A stretch of DNA of 64,000 nt. Source: Collinsella sp. An307 (lineage in GTDB: Bacteria > Actinomycetota > Coriobacteriia > Coriobacteriales > Coriobacteriaceae). Where the stretch lies: assembly GCF_002161805.1 (NCBI RefSeq), contig NZ_NFIP01000005.1, positions 124,001 through 188,000 on the forward strand, read 5' to 3'. The translations under genes and the position numbers were made by a program. The first letter of the stretch is position 1. Each line of letters begins with the position of its first letter. Below, piece after piece: positions 51,823 through 61,206 of this stretch. A model generated the notes under the pieces. That model was not told the DNA's origin. It ran no database searches and saw only the letters and a program-made list of their open reading frames with translations.

Positions 51823-51868
51823 GGAAGCCCCGCGCTACCATCTGGTGCGCGGGGCTTCCTGCGTTTTT
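51823..51868. terminator. Strong terminator between convergent genes
   Basis: Thirteen-pair perfect stem GGAAGCCCCGCGC / GCGCGGGGCTTCC, extended by ACCA / TGGT, followed on the plus strand by TTTTT. Confidence 0.9.
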
Positions 51869-51906
51869 ATGCGGGGCGCTTGGCGCCCGTGAAAAGCGCG
51901 GGGATC

Positions 51907-52221
51907 TTACCTCTTGCCGAAGAGACCGCCGATGCCCTCCATGATGTTGCCAAGCGGGTTCTCGCCGCCGCCGAGGAGGTCGCCAAGGCCGCCGAGTTTA
52001 GAGAGGTCGAGAGCGGAGAGATCGATGTTGGAGAGGTCGATGCCGCCGTCAGCGATGCGCTCCTTCACGCCGTCGATGATCTGGCTGAGGTCGCCCTCGC
52101 CGAGGGTCTGGCCGGTGATGTCCTCGATGGCACCCTTGGGATCGGAGAGGATGTCGCCGATCTTCTCGGGGGCGTCGCCAACGTGCTGCATAATCTGGTC
52201 GATGATCGCCTGGATGTCCAT
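51907..52221 (-). CDS. Small acidic hypothetical protein
   Basis: A 104-residue protein MDIQAIIDQIMQHVGDAPEK, then repeated DLS units (IDLSNIDLSALDLSKLGGLG) and a Gly-rich end GGLFGKR. GAAAGGAGC precedes ATG 52221. The length, the Ile/Leu-Asp-Leu-Ser rhythm and the Gly-rich tail give a distinctive pattern, but I do not recognise a family. It is transcribed toward the terminator at 51823-51868 and is divergent from the PurF-like gene. Confidence 0.7.
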   Translation of the reverse strand: MDIQAIIDQIMQHVGDAPEKIGDILSDPKGAIEDITGQTLGEGDLSQIIDGVKERIADGGIDLSNIDLSALDLSKLGGLGDLLGGGENPLGNIMEGIGGLFGKR

Positions 52222-52330
52222 GGGGCTCCTTTCAGGGGTCCTAATACCTGTTGCTATAAAGCGTCCCCCATTGTAACCGTCTTCCTTGCGTTAATTTGTG
52301 CACGGCGCCCGCGCTCGACCTCCGGCCTTC

Positions 52331-52336
52331 TATAAT
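52331..52336 (+). promoter_or_regulatory. Candidate -10 of the PurF-like gene
   Basis: Perfect TATAAT, 35 bases before the start codon, flanked by GGCC inverted repeats. No -35 match at the right distance. Confidence 0.4.
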
Positions 52337-52371
52337 GGCCGGGTAGAGAAATCCTTGCGAGAAAGGTGCCT

Positions 52372-53802
52372 ATGGGCGGTTTCTTTGGGGCGGCTTCGCG
52401 CCGTGACGTGGTGCTTGACGTATTCTTTGGTGTCGACTACCACTCGCATCTGGGCACGCGTCGGGCGGGCATGGTGTTCTGCGAGGGGACCGGTGGGTTT
52501 CAAAAAGAAATTCACTCCATCGAGAATACGCCGTTCCGTTCGCGCTTTGATAAAGACCTCGAGCGCTTCCATGGCACAAGCGGCATCGGTTGCATTAGCG
52601 ATACCGACCCTCAGCCGCTGCTGGTGCGTTCGCACCACGGCACGTTTGCCATCACCACGGTAGGCATCATCAACAACGCTGACGAGCTGATCGACGCGTA
52701 CTTCGAACGCGGTGGTGCTCAGTTTATGGCGATGAGCTCCGGCGCCGTTAACGGCACTGAGCTTGTGGCAGCGCTCATCAACCAGAAAGACGACCTTGTC
52801 GAGGGCATCGCCTACGCCCAGAGCGTTATCGACGGTTCGCTCACCCTGCTCGTGATGACCGAGGACGGCACCATCTACGCGGCGCGTGACCGCATGGGCC
52901 GCCTGCCGGTGCTCATCGGCCGCGACGCGGCGGGGGAGGGCTACTGCATCTCGTTTGAGAGCTTCGTTTACCACAAGCTCGGCTACGAGGACGCCTACGA
53001 GCTCGGCTCGGGCGAGATCGTGCGCATCACCGCCGACGGTTTCGAGACGCTCGTTCCCGCGGGCGATCAGATGAAGATCTGCGCGTTCCTTTGGGTGTAT
53101 TACGGTTACCCCAACTCCAACTACGAGGGCGTGAACGTTGAGGTTATGCGCTACCGCAACGGCCACATCATGGCGCGCGACGAGCGCGAGGCCGGCACGC
53201 TTCCCGAGGTCGACTACGTTGCGGGCGTGCCCGATTCGGGCCTGCCGCATGCGATCGGCTATGCCAACGAGAGCGGTGCCACCTTCGCGCGTCCGTTCAT
53301 CAAGTACACGCCCACGTGGTCGCGTTCGTTCATGCCCACCAACCAGGAGGTCCGCGACCGCATCGCCGAGATGAAGCAGATTCCCGTGCCCGAGCTTATC
53401 GACGGCAAGAAGCTGCTTCTGGTCGACGACTCCATCGTGCGCGGCACGCAGCTCGGCAACACGGTCGACTTCCTGTACAACGCGGGCGCGACTGAGGTTC
53501 ACATGCGCTCCGCTTGCCCGCCGATCATGTTCAGCTGCAAGTACCTCTCGTTCTCTCGCGGCAAGTCCGATCAGGACCTCATTGCCCGCCGCGTGGTGCG
53601 CGAGCTCGAGGGCCCCGAGGGCGACAAGCACCTCGACGAGTACGCCGACAGCACGACCGAGCGCGGCCAGTGCATGCTGAAGAGGATCTGCGAGCAGCTG
53701 GGCTTTGACAGCCTCGGCTACCAGAGCCTCCCGGGCATGCTCGAGGCGATTGGCATCGACCCCACGAAGGTCTGCACCTATTGCTGGGACGGCAAGGAGT
53801 AG
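52372..53802 (+). CDS. PurF-like phosphoribosyltransferase lacking the amidotransferase Cys
   Basis: A 476-residue protein with the two-domain layout of amidophosphoribosyltransferase. The N-terminal Ntn domain begins MGGFFGAASRRDVVLDVFFG, where PurF has the processed catalytic Cys (C-G-I-F/V-G); Gly stands in its place. The C-terminal domain keeps the PRPP-binding motif LLLVDDSIVRGTQ and the conserved end CTYCWDG. GAGAAAGG precedes ATG 52372. It may use free ammonia or a different amine or glutamine route, or act as a regulator. It is annotated as purF in many genomes, but that function is doubtful here. Confidence 0.8.
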   Translation: MGGFFGAASRRDVVLDVFFGVDYHSHLGTRRAGMVFCEGTGGFQKEIHSIENTPFRSRFDKDLERFHGTSGIGCISDTDPQPLLVRSHHGTFAITTVGIINNADELIDAYFERGGAQFMAMSSGAVNGTELVAALINQKDDLVEGIAYAQSVIDGSLTLLVMTEDGTIYAARDRMGRLPVLIGRDAAGEGYCISFESFVYHKLGYEDAYELGSGEIVRITADGFETLVPAGDQMKICAFLWVYYGYPNSNYEGVNVEVMRYRNGHIMARDEREAGTLPEVDYVAGVPDSGLPHAIGYANESGATFARPFIKYTPTWSRSFMPTNQEVRDRIAEMKQIPVPELIDGKKLLLVDDSIVRGTQLGNTVDFLYNAGATEVHMRSACPPIMFSCKYLSFSRGKSDQDLIARRVVRELEGPEGDKHLDEYADSTTERGQCMLKRICEQLGFDSLGYQSLPGMLEAIGIDPTKVCTYCWDGKE

Positions 53803-53874
53803 AGCAGGGTCCGCTCATCGCTTGTCGCAACGTCTGAAGCGACGCGTCCAGTAAAAACGCAGCTATTCAACAAT

Positions 53875-53910
53875 CTGACCGCCGACCCTCGAGTAGAGGG
53901 CGGCGGTCAG
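53875..53910 (+). terminator. Hairpin after the PurF-like gene
   Basis: CTGACCGCC-CCCTC / GAGGG-GGCGGTCAG with a small internal mismatch. There is no T run, so termination is uncertain. Confidence 0.5.
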
Positions 53911-54113
53911 CTCATAAACGCACAGTTGTGGGAGGTCGAGTCCCGTCCTATACCGCACCGAGGCTGTTGAGATTGTTGTATAGCTGGCTTTTCTTTCAGC
54001 CGTCGCTTGCGATTAGCCACCCGGCATAGCGCTTCTGGCGCCACACTTCCAGCGCCCGCTGTGACAGTTCGGGCGCACTGCCCTATGCTGCGGACGTCCA
54101 CTGCCGTGCTTTT

Positions 54114-54268
54114 TGCAAGAATTGGGGTAGTGAACCCGGGTAGTGAACCCGTGGGTGCGCCCGCGGAAGAAGCGCAGGTAGGAAGCCTGCAAAAACTGAG
54201 GTACTGAACCCAGGCTCGGGCGGGGCGCTGAATTGTGCACACCGGGGTTCACTACCTCAGTTTTTGCA
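54114..54268 (+). repeat. 24-base repeat cluster GGTAGTGAACCC
   Basis: Copies at 54114-54137, 54188-54211 and, inverted, 54245-54268, of the form TGCAA-AA-TG-GGTA-TGAACCC. A truncated GGGTAGTGAACCC lies in tandem at 54138-54150. The last two copies form a 24-base inverted repeat with one mismatch. Confidence 0.75.
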
Positions 54269-54304
54269 AATTTTACGGCAGCGCGCGCCTGAGGTACGGC
54301 CATG

Positions 54305-54426
54305 GGTTCAATGGAGTTGCAAAATTGAACCTCTGTATTTCGAAAACGTGCTATACTCGCTTGAAATTGAACTTTGAACCATAACTTTGAACCAATGAGG
54401 TTCAAATACGAAGGAAGTTCAATTTC
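54305..54426. promoter_or_regulatory. Array of TTGAAC/GTTCAA operator-like boxes
   Basis: Seven TTGAAC or GTTCAA boxes in 122 bases: GTTCAA at 54306, TTGAAC at 54325, 54367, 54374 and 54387, GTTCAA at 54400 and 54417. Three are arranged as perfect dyads: GGTTCAAT / ATTGAACC, TTTGAACC-5-GGTTCAAA and GAAATTGAACTT / AAGTTCAATTTC. A TATACT -10 lies at 54352-54357. This is probably the control region of the downstream XRE fusion. Confidence 0.7.
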
Positions 54427-54506
54427 AGTAAGCGCGTTCTAGGCGCGCTTCTGAGGTGCGTTTATCCGAGCGCTGCCGGAGGCGGTGCTGTTCAAGGGGA
54501 GACCGT

Positions 54507-56180
54507 ATGCCGCACGAACTGTTTGCCGAGCGCCTGGGCGTAGCGATGACCGCCTCCGGCCTCAACCAGGTGGGCCTCATCCGTGCGGCGGCATCCCGCG
54601 GACGCAAGCTCGGCAAAAGCCAGGTAAGTCAATATGTAAGCGGCAAGACGCTTCCGCGCCGAGATGTTATGGCGCTTCTCGCCGATGTCCTTGAGGTGGA
54701 TGCGGCGTGGCTCGCTGGCGGCACCGGTGGCGCCGTCGGCACCGACGCGCCCGACGCGGCCCAGCCGGCGGGCACAGCCCAGACCGCCGACGCCCCCGGC
54801 TCTCCGGACGCGGCGCAGTCCTCGCACGCTGAGGCAGCTCCCCCCGGACGAGCTTCCGGGCGGCTTGAGACCGCCCCGCCAAACGGCGATGCCCGTCGCG
54901 GGAACGAGAAGGGGAGTGCTGCGGGCAGGAAGAGCCCGACGCCTACGCAAGGGAGCAGAAACATGCGCGATTTCAAGAAGTCCAACAAACTCGATAACGT
55001 TCTGTACGATGTGCGCGGTCCGGTGGCCGACGAGGCTGCCCGCATGGAGGATGAGGGCCTGCGTATCTTGAAGCTCAACATCGGCAACCCGGCCCCCTTT
55101 GGTTTCCGCACGCCCGATGAGGTTGTGGCCGATATGCGCCAGCAGCTTCCGGACTGCGAGGGCTACTCAAATTCCAAGGGCCTCTTCTCTGCGCGTAAGG
55201 CAATCATGCAGTACGCGCAGCTGAAAAACATCCCCAACGTCTCCATGGACGGTATCTACACGGGCAACGGTGTCTCGGAGCTCATCCAGCTGTGCATGAA
55301 CGCGCTGCTCGACACCGGTGACGAGATTCTCATCCCGAGCCCCGACTATCCGCTCTGGACCGCCTGCGCCACCCTCGCCGGCGGCACACCCGTGCACTAC
55401 GTGTGCGACGAAGAGGCCGAGTGGAACCCCGATCTGGCGGACATGGAGTCCAAGATCACAAGCAACACTAAGGCCATCGTCATTATCAACCCCAACAACC
55501 CCACCGGTGCGGTCTACCCGCGCGAGGTGCTTGAGGAGATTGTCGAGATCGCTCGTCGGCACCAGCTCATGATCTTCTCGGACGAGATCTACGACCGCCT
55601 CTGCATGGACGGCATCAAGCACATCTCCATCGCCGCGCTCGCGCCCGATCTGCCCTGCGTGACGTTCTCCGGCCTTTCCAAGAGCCACATGATCGCGGGC
55701 TACCGTATCGGATGGATGATTCTCTCGGGCAACAAGCGCTGCATGAAGGATTTCATCTATGGCATCAACATGCTCTCCAACATGCGCCTGTGCTCGAACG
55801 TCCCTGCGCAGTCCATCGTCCAGACCGCGCTCGGCGGCTACCAGAGCGTGGAGCGCTACGTGGAGCCGGGCGGCCGCATCTACGAGCAGCGCGAGTTTGT
55901 CTACAAGGCGCTGAACGAGATTCCGGGCATCACCGCCGTCAAGCCCAAGGCCGCGTTCTACATCTTCCCCAAGATGGATGTAGAACGCTTCAACATCACC
56001 GATGACGAGCAGTTTGCCCTCGACCTGCTGCACGAGAAGCGCATCCTCATCACCCGTGGCGGCGGCTTCAACTGGGCAAAGCCCGATCACTTCCGTATCG
56101 TGTACCTGCCGCGTATGGAGGTGCTGCGCGAGGCTCTCGCCGACCTTGCCGATTTCTTTGCGCACTACCGTCAGGCTTAA
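54507..56180 (+). CDS. XRE helix-turn-helix fused to an AlaA/AlaT-type aminotransferase
   Basis: A 557-residue fusion. Residues 1-70 form an XRE-type DNA-binding domain (ERLGVAMTASGLNQVGLIRA, KSQVSQYVSGKTLPRRDVMA). An Ala/Pro/Gly linker (about 75-150) joins it to a class I aminotransferase: LNIGNPAPFGFRTPDEVV, IINPNNPTGAVY, SDEIYDRLC and the PLP Lys392 in SGLSKSHMIAGYRIGW. An internal ATG 54963 has AAGGGAG at ideal spacing and would give a stand-alone 405-residue enzyme, the size of E. coli AlaA. It likely makes alanine from pyruvate and glutamate and may sense PLP or alanine. AGGGGAG precedes ATG 54507. Confidence 0.88.
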   Translation: MPHELFAERLGVAMTASGLNQVGLIRAAASRGRKLGKSQVSQYVSGKTLPRRDVMALLADVLEVDAAWLAGGTGGAVGTDAPDAAQPAGTAQTADAPGSPDAAQSSHAEAAPPGRASGRLETAPPNGDARRGNEKGSAAGRKSPTPTQGSRNMRDFKKSNKLDNVLYDVRGPVADEAARMEDEGLRILKLNIGNPAPFGFRTPDEVVADMRQQLPDCEGYSNSKGLFSARKAIMQYAQLKNIPNVSMDGIYTGNGVSELIQLCMNALLDTGDEILIPSPDYPLWTACATLAGGTPVHYVCDEEAEWNPDLADMESKITSNTKAIVIINPNNPTGAVYPREVLEEIVEIARRHQLMIFSDEIYDRLCMDGIKHISIAALAPDLPCVTFSGLSKSHMIAGYRIGWMILSGNKRCMKDFIYGINMLSNMRLCSNVPAQSIVQTALGGYQSVERYVEPGGRIYEQREFVYKALNEIPGITAVKPKAAFYIFPKMDVERFNITDDEQFALDLLHEKRILITRGGGFNWAKPDHFRIVYLPRMEVLREALADLADFFAHYRQA

Positions 56181-56202
56181 GGCAACAATACGCACTCGTG
56201 AG

Positions 56203-56253
56203 GCGCCCGGCGTGCTCGACGGACAGGACCGTCAAAGCGCGCCGGGCGCTTTT
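56203..56253 (+). terminator. Terminator after the aminotransferase fusion
   Basis: Ten-pair perfect stem GCGCCCGGCG / CGCCGGGCGC with an inner GACGG / CCGTC hairpin, followed by TTTTG. Confidence 0.85.
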
Positions 56254-56459
56254 GTTGTCGGGCGGCCGATGCACCGTTCGCCCGGCCCCACGGACCGCTC
56301 ACGGAGCGCGCGCCGGGCAAGCCTTGTAGTTTGCTTGATGATTGGCGCCCCCTCAGGCACTCGGGGTAATATGCCTTTCGAAGGTTTAACTCCTATACGC
56401 CGCCCGCTTCGCCGGGCGGTATCCGTGCCTGTGCACGGTCACCGAAAGGACCTCACGTC

Positions 56460-57365
56460 ATGAAGGCCATCATCCCCGCCGCCGGTCTCGGCACCCGCTT
56501 CCTCCCGTCCACCAAGTGCACCCCCAAGGAGATGCTGCCGGTCCTCGACAAGCCGGTCATCCAGTACGTGGTCGAGGAGGCGCTCGAGCCCGAGGAGGTC
56601 ACGGACGCCATCATCGTCACCTCCCCGAACAAGCCGGAGCTGCTCTCCTACTTCCAGCCCGACCTCTCGCTCGAGCAGCTGCTGCGCTCCCGCGGCAAGG
56701 GCGCCTACGCCGACGCCGTCGCCGAGGCGGGCGGCCTTCCGGTGGACTTCCGCTTCCAGTACAAGCCCAAGGGCCTCGGCCACGCCATCCGCTCGGCGGC
56801 CGACGCCGTCGCCGGCGAGAGCTTCCTCGTGCTCCTCGGCGACTACGTGGTCCCCGCGCGCGACATCTGCGACAAGATGCTCGAGGTCTCCGCGGCCCAC
56901 GGCGGCGCGAGCGTGATCGCGGTGGCGCCCTGCGCGCCCGAGGAGGTCTCCCGCTACGGCGTGATCGCCGGCGAGCGCGCCGGCTCCCTCGAGGGCTCCG
57001 AGGGCGTGGGCGACGAGGAGCCGGGCGCCGTCTGGCGCATCTCCGGCCTCGTGGAGAAGCCCGAGGCGTCCGAGGCCCCGTCGAACCTCTACATCGTCGG
57101 CCGCTACCTGCTGAGCCCGCTCGTCATGGACCTCCTCGAGGACCAGACGCCCGGCGCCGGCGGCGAGGTCCAGCTCACCGACGCCATGGCCCGCTCGCTC
57201 GACCGCGAGGCCATGTACGCGGTGGTCATCGACCCGCTCTCGGGCTACGACACGGGCACGCCGTCCGGCTGGATGGCCACCAACGCCCTCATGGCCGCCG
57301 CCGACCCGCGCTTCGCGGGCGCCTTCTGGGACGCGATCGACGAGCGCGGCGGGCTCACCCGCTAG
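56460..57365 (+). CDS. galU: UTP-glucose-1-phosphate uridylyltransferase
   Basis: A 301-residue nucleotidyltransferase that makes UDP-glucose for glycans. MKAIIPAAGLGTRFLPSTKC with PKEMLPVLDKP is the nucleotide-binding signature, and QYKPKGLGHAIRSA, LLGDYV and GRYLLSP are further conserved segments. A GAAAGGA lies before ATG 56460. Third codon positions are almost all G or C, more extreme than the neighbours. A hairpin leader (56399-56419) precedes it and a terminator follows. It stands alone. Confidence 0.95.
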   Translation: MKAIIPAAGLGTRFLPSTKCTPKEMLPVLDKPVIQYVVEEALEPEEVTDAIIVTSPNKPELLSYFQPDLSLEQLLRSRGKGAYADAVAEAGGLPVDFRFQYKPKGLGHAIRSAADAVAGESFLVLLGDYVVPARDICDKMLEVSAAHGGASVIAVAPCAPEEVSRYGVIAGERAGSLEGSEGVGDEEPGAVWRISGLVEKPEASEAPSNLYIVGRYLLSPLVMDLLEDQTPGAGGEVQLTDAMARSLDREAMYAVVIDPLSGYDTGTPSGWMATNALMAAADPRFAGAFWDAIDERGGLTR

Positions 57366-57409
57366 GACACGGACCCACGGGTCAGGCAACATACCAGAGT
57401 ATGCCGTCG

Positions 57410-57446
57410 ACGGGCGGTCGCGTGCGAGCGCGGCCGCCCGTTTGCC
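57410..57446 (+). terminator. Terminator of galU
   Basis: ACGGGCGG-CGCG / CGCG-CCGCCCGT (57410-57422 with 57429-57441), then TTT. The region up to the rpoB promoter holds nothing else. Confidence 0.75.
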
Positions 57447-57552
57447 TTCCACATAAAACGCATGAACAGATGTTCGATTTAGGCGCTGTACCTGCGGTTT
57501 CATCCAACACTTTTTTCGCTACCCCAAAAGCCGTTGTCCGTCAAGAACAAAC

Positions 57553-57581
57553 TTGCCGAGCGGTATCTCCCTTTGTAAACT
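57553..57581 (+). promoter_or_regulatory. Promoter of rpoBC
   Basis: TTGCCG, 17-base spacer, TAAACT, giving an untranslated leader of about 115 bases. No rplJL genes lie upstream, so this must drive rpoB directly. Confidence 0.65.
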
Positions 57582-57702
57582 AATAGGCTGCGATAGTTGG
57601 CCCTCTGCTGCCTCGAGCACGCGGGCGTCCTTTTGCGACGCATCGCCGCTCCGGCACAAAGGGCTTGTTGGACAGCGCTTCCCAAAAAGGAGGAAACACC
57701 TG

Positions 57703-60700
57703 GTGTCAACCGCAACGTATATCCCGGAAGCAACACCCACGGAGCGCGGGCGCTTCAGCTTCGGCAAGATCGCCGACGCGATGGAGCTCCCCAACCTTAT
57801 CTCGGTGCAGAAGGAGTCGTTCGAGCGCTTCATGACCGACGGTCTTCGTGAGGCCTTCCGCGAGTCGAGCCCCATCCGCAGCCAGAACCATGTGCTCGAG
57901 GTCACCTTCGGCGAGCACCAGTTCGGCGATCCGGCGCACGATGTCGACGAGTGCCGCGAGAAGGACATGACCTACCAGGCGCCGCTGCTCACCGACGTTC
58001 GCCTCACCAACCGTGAGACGGGCGAGATCAAAGAGCAGCTCGTCTTCATGGGCGATTTCCCCATGATGACCGATCAGGGCACCTTCATCATCAACGGCAC
58101 GGAGCGCATCGTCGTCTCCCAGCTCGTCCGCAGCCCGGGTGTGTACTACTCCCAGGAGATGGACGGCGGCAAGCAGGTCTACAAGGCTCAGGTCATCCCG
58201 AGCCGTGGCGCTTGGCTTGAGTTTGAGGTCGACAAGCGCGACCAGCTCGTGGTCTCCATCGACCGTAAGCGCAAGCAGTCCGCGACTATGTTCCTGCGCG
58301 CCCTCGGCATCGCCGTCACCAACGACGAGATCATCGAGCTCCTCGGTGACTCCGACGTGGTGAAGCGCACCATCGAGCGTGACACCGCGCTCACCCGCGA
58401 GGATGCCTTGATCGAAATCTACCGTCGTCTGCGTCCGGGCGAGCCGCCCACCGTCGACGCCTCGCGCAGCCTTCTCGAGGGCCTGTTCTTCAACAGCCAG
58501 CGCTACGACCTCGCGCGCGTCGGCCGTTACAAGGTCAACAAGAAGCTCGGCCTCACCACCGAGGAAGAGGTTTCGATCCTCACCGACGAGGACATCGTGG
58601 CGACGCTTCGCTACCTGCTGTCCCTCGCGGCGGGCGAGCCCGGCTTCAAGACCGACGACATCGACCACTTTGGCAACCGCCGCGTCCGCACCGTGGGCGA
58701 GCTCGTTGCGAACCAGTTCCGTATCGGCATGAGCCGTATGGAGCGCGTCGTCCGTGAGCGCATGAGCTCGCAGGATATTGACGAGATCACCCCGCAGTCG
58801 CTCATCAACATCCGTCCGATCGTGGCGGCCATCAAGGAGTTCTTCGGCTCCAGCCAGCTCTCCCAGTTCATGGACCAGTCCAACCCGCTCACCGGCCTTT
58901 CGCACAAGCGCACCCTCTCCGCGCTCGGCCCTGGCGGCCTTGCCGGCCATAAGTCCGGCTCCAGCCGCCGCACCAACGTGCCGACGGCCGTCCGTGACGT
59001 TCACAACTCGCACTACTCCCGCATGTGCCCGATCGAGACCCCCGAAGGCCCCAACATCGGCCTTATCGGTCGTCTCGCGCTCTATGCGCGCGTGAACGAG
59101 TACGGCTTCATCGAGGCTCCGTATCGTCGCGTCGAGAACGGCAAGGTCACCGATCAGATCGACTGGATGACGGCTGACGAGGAGGAGAGCCACATCATTG
59201 CGCCGGCCTCCACGCCCGTCGACCCCAAGACCAACGAGTTCGTGACCGTTGACGGCGAGGGCAACCTCGTGCGCCCGCACACCATCGTCGCCCGCACCCG
59301 CGACTTCGACGGCTCCTTCGGTGCCCCCGCCGACGTGCCGGTGAACGACGTCGACTACATGGACGTGTCGCCCCGCCAGATGATCTCGGTCGCGGCGACG
59401 CTCATTCCGTTCCTCGAGCACGACGACGCCAAGCGTACCCTCATGGGTGCAAACATGCAGCGTCAGGCCGTGCCGCTCATCCATCCGGCCGCCCCGTACG
59501 TGGGCACCGGTATGGAGCGTCGCGCCGCGCTCGACTCCGGCGAGGTCACCCTTGCCCGTCACGCCGGCGAGGTCATCTTCGCGGACGCCTCCAAGATCAC
59601 CATCAAGTCCGCCGACGGCCTGGACGAGTACAACCTGCCCAAGTACGAGCGCTCCAACCAGTCGACTTGCATCAACCATCGTCCGCTCGTGAAGGTGGGC
59701 GACGAGGTCGCCAAGGACCAGCCCATCGCCGACGGCCCCTCGACCGATCACGGCGAGCTCGCGCTCGGCCAGAACCTCACCGTCGCCTACATGAGCTGGG
59801 AAGGCTACAACTACGAGGACGCTATCGTCGTCTCCGAGCGCGTGGTGGCCGAGGACCTGCTCACGACCATCAACATCTCGCGCCACGAGATCGATGCCCG
59901 CGACACCAAGCTCGGTCCCGAGGAGATCACCCGCGAGGTGCCCAACCTCTCCGAGTCCATGCTCGCCAACCTCGACGAGGACGGTATCATCCGCATCGGC
60001 GCCGAGGTGGGCCCCGGCGACATCCTCGTCGGTAAGGTCACGCCCAAGGGCGAGAGCACCCAGACCGCCGAGGAGCGCCTGCTCAAGGCCATCTTCGGTG
60101 CGAAGGCCCACGACGTCCGCGACACCTCGCTCAAGATGCCGCATGGCGCCTACGGCCGCGTCATCGACGTGGTGCGCTTCAGCCGCGAGAACGGCGACGA
60201 CCTCACGCCCGGCGTGAACGAGCAGGTGCGCGTCTACGTCGCCCAGCGTCGTAAGATCCAGCAGGGCGACAAGATCGCCGGTCGTCACGGCAACAAGGGC
60301 GTCATCTCCACCATTCTGCCTGTGGAGGACATGCCCTATATGGCAGACGGTACGCCCGTGGACATCATCCTGAACCCGCTCGGCGTACCCTCCCGTATGA
60401 ACGTGGGCCAGCTGCTCGAGTGCCACCTCGGCTGGGCCGCCGCCTGCGGTTGGGACCCCGAGAACGAGGACTCCGACACCTACGTACCCGGCCCGTTCTT
60501 TGTCTCCACGCCCGTCTTCGACGGCGCCAAGGAGGACGAGATCGCCGAGGTCATCCGTCGTGCCAACAAGAACATGCTGAACCTCGCCTCCGAGCGCTAC
60601 GGTGAGCACATGGATCCCCGCTTCGTGACCCAGCTCGACGAGCGCGGCAAGACGCGCCTCTTCGACGGCCGCTCCGGCGAGGAGTTCCGTGAGCCCATCA

Positions 60701-61200
60701 CCGTGGGTACCTCCTACATCCTGAAGCTCGGCCACATGGTCGACGACAAGATCCACGCGCGCTCGACGGGCCCCTACAGCCTCGTCACCCAGCAGCCGCT
60801 CGGCGGCAAGGCCCAGTTCGGTGGCCAGCGCTTCGGCGAGATGGAGGTCTGGGCGCTCTACGCGTACGGTGCCTCCAACGTGCTGCAGGAGATCCTGACC
60901 GTCAAGTCCGACGACACCGTGGGCCGCGTGAAGACCTACGAGTCCATCGTCAAGGGCGAGAACATCCCCACGGCCGGCCTCCCCGAGTCCTTCAAGGTTC
61001 TCGTGAAGGAGATTCGCTCGCTCGCGCTCGACATCGAGCCCATGCACGACGTGGACCCTGCGGACGCCGAGCCCGTCCAGGATGCTGCCGAAGACGCGTC
61101 CACCGACACCCTCGACGCCATCGATGAGCTCGACACCTCCGTTGAGGCTGCCGACGCCCTCATCGACGAGCTCGCCGCTACCACCACCGAGAAGGAGTAG
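57703..61200 (+). CDS. rpoB: RNA polymerase beta subunit
   Basis: A 1165-residue subunit of the core polymerase. The rifampicin region [20 protein letters not shown], then [11 protein letters not shown], shows wild-type-like residues (Gln, Asp, His, Ser at the usual resistance sites). The C-terminal [31 protein letters not shown] are conserved. The start is GTG 57703 after AAAAAGGAGG, since no ATG lies nearby; the longer open frame includes the leader. The last ~60 residues are an acidic Ala/Asp tail. rpoC follows after six bases. Confidence 0.98.
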   Translation: MSTATYIPEATPTERGRFSFGKIADAMELPNLISVQKESFERFMTDGLREAFRESSPIRSQNHVLEVTFGEHQFGDPAHDVDECREKDMTYQAPLLTDVRLTNRETGEIKEQLVFMGDFPMMTDQGTFIINGTERIVVSQLVRSPGVYYSQEMDGGKQVYKAQVIPSRGAWLEFEVDKRDQLVVSIDRKRKQSATMFLRALGIAVTNDEIIELLGDSDVVKRTIERDTALTREDALIEIYRRLRPGEPPTVDASRSLLEGLFFNSQRYDLARVGRYKVNKKLGLTTEEEVSILTDEDIVATLRYLLSLAAGEPGFKTDDIDHFGNRRVRTVGELVANQFRIGMSRMERVVRERMSSQDIDEITPQSLINIRPIVAAIKEFFGSSQLSQFMDQSNPLTGLSHKRTLSALGPGGLAGHKSGSSRRTNVPTAVRDVHNSHYSRMCPIETPEGPNIGLIGRLALYARVNEYGFIEAPYRRVENGKVTDQIDWMTADEEESHIIAPASTPVDPKTNEFVTVDGEGNLVRPHTIVARTRDFDGSFGAPADVPVNDVDYMDVSPRQMISVAATLIPFLEHDDAKRTLMGANMQRQAVPLIHPAAPYVGTGMERRAALDSGEVTLARHAGEVIFADASKITIKSADGLDEYNLPKYERSNQSTCINHRPLVKVGDEVAKDQPIADGPSTDHGELALGQNLTVAYMSWEGYNYEDAIVVSERVVAEDLLTTINISRHEIDARDTKLGPEEITREVPNLSESMLANLDEDGIIRIGAEVGPGDILVGKVTPKGESTQTAEERLLKAIFGAKAHDVRDTSLKMPHGAYGRVIDVVRFSRENGDDLTPGVNEQVRVYVAQRRKIQQGDKIAGRHGNKGVISTILPVEDMPYMADGTPVDIILNPLGVPSRMNVGQLLECHLGWAAACGWDPENEDSDTYVPGPFFVSTPVFDGAKEDEIAEVIRRANKNMLNLASERYGEHMDPRFVTQLDERGKTRLFDGRSGEEFREPITVGTSYILKLGHMVDDKIHARSTGPYSLVTQQPLGGKAQFGGQRFGEMEVWALYAYGASNVLQEILTVKSDDTVGRVKTYESIVKGENIPTAGLPESFKVLVKEIRSLALDIEPMHDVDPADAEPVQDAAEDASTDTLDAIDELDTSVEAADALIDELAATTTEKE

Positions 61201-61206
61201 TTGACT

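Noticed and set aside
56516-57583. Second plus-strand frame over galU
   Set aside because: Arg/Pro-rich alternative frame caused by extreme third-position GC; galU is intact in the other frame.
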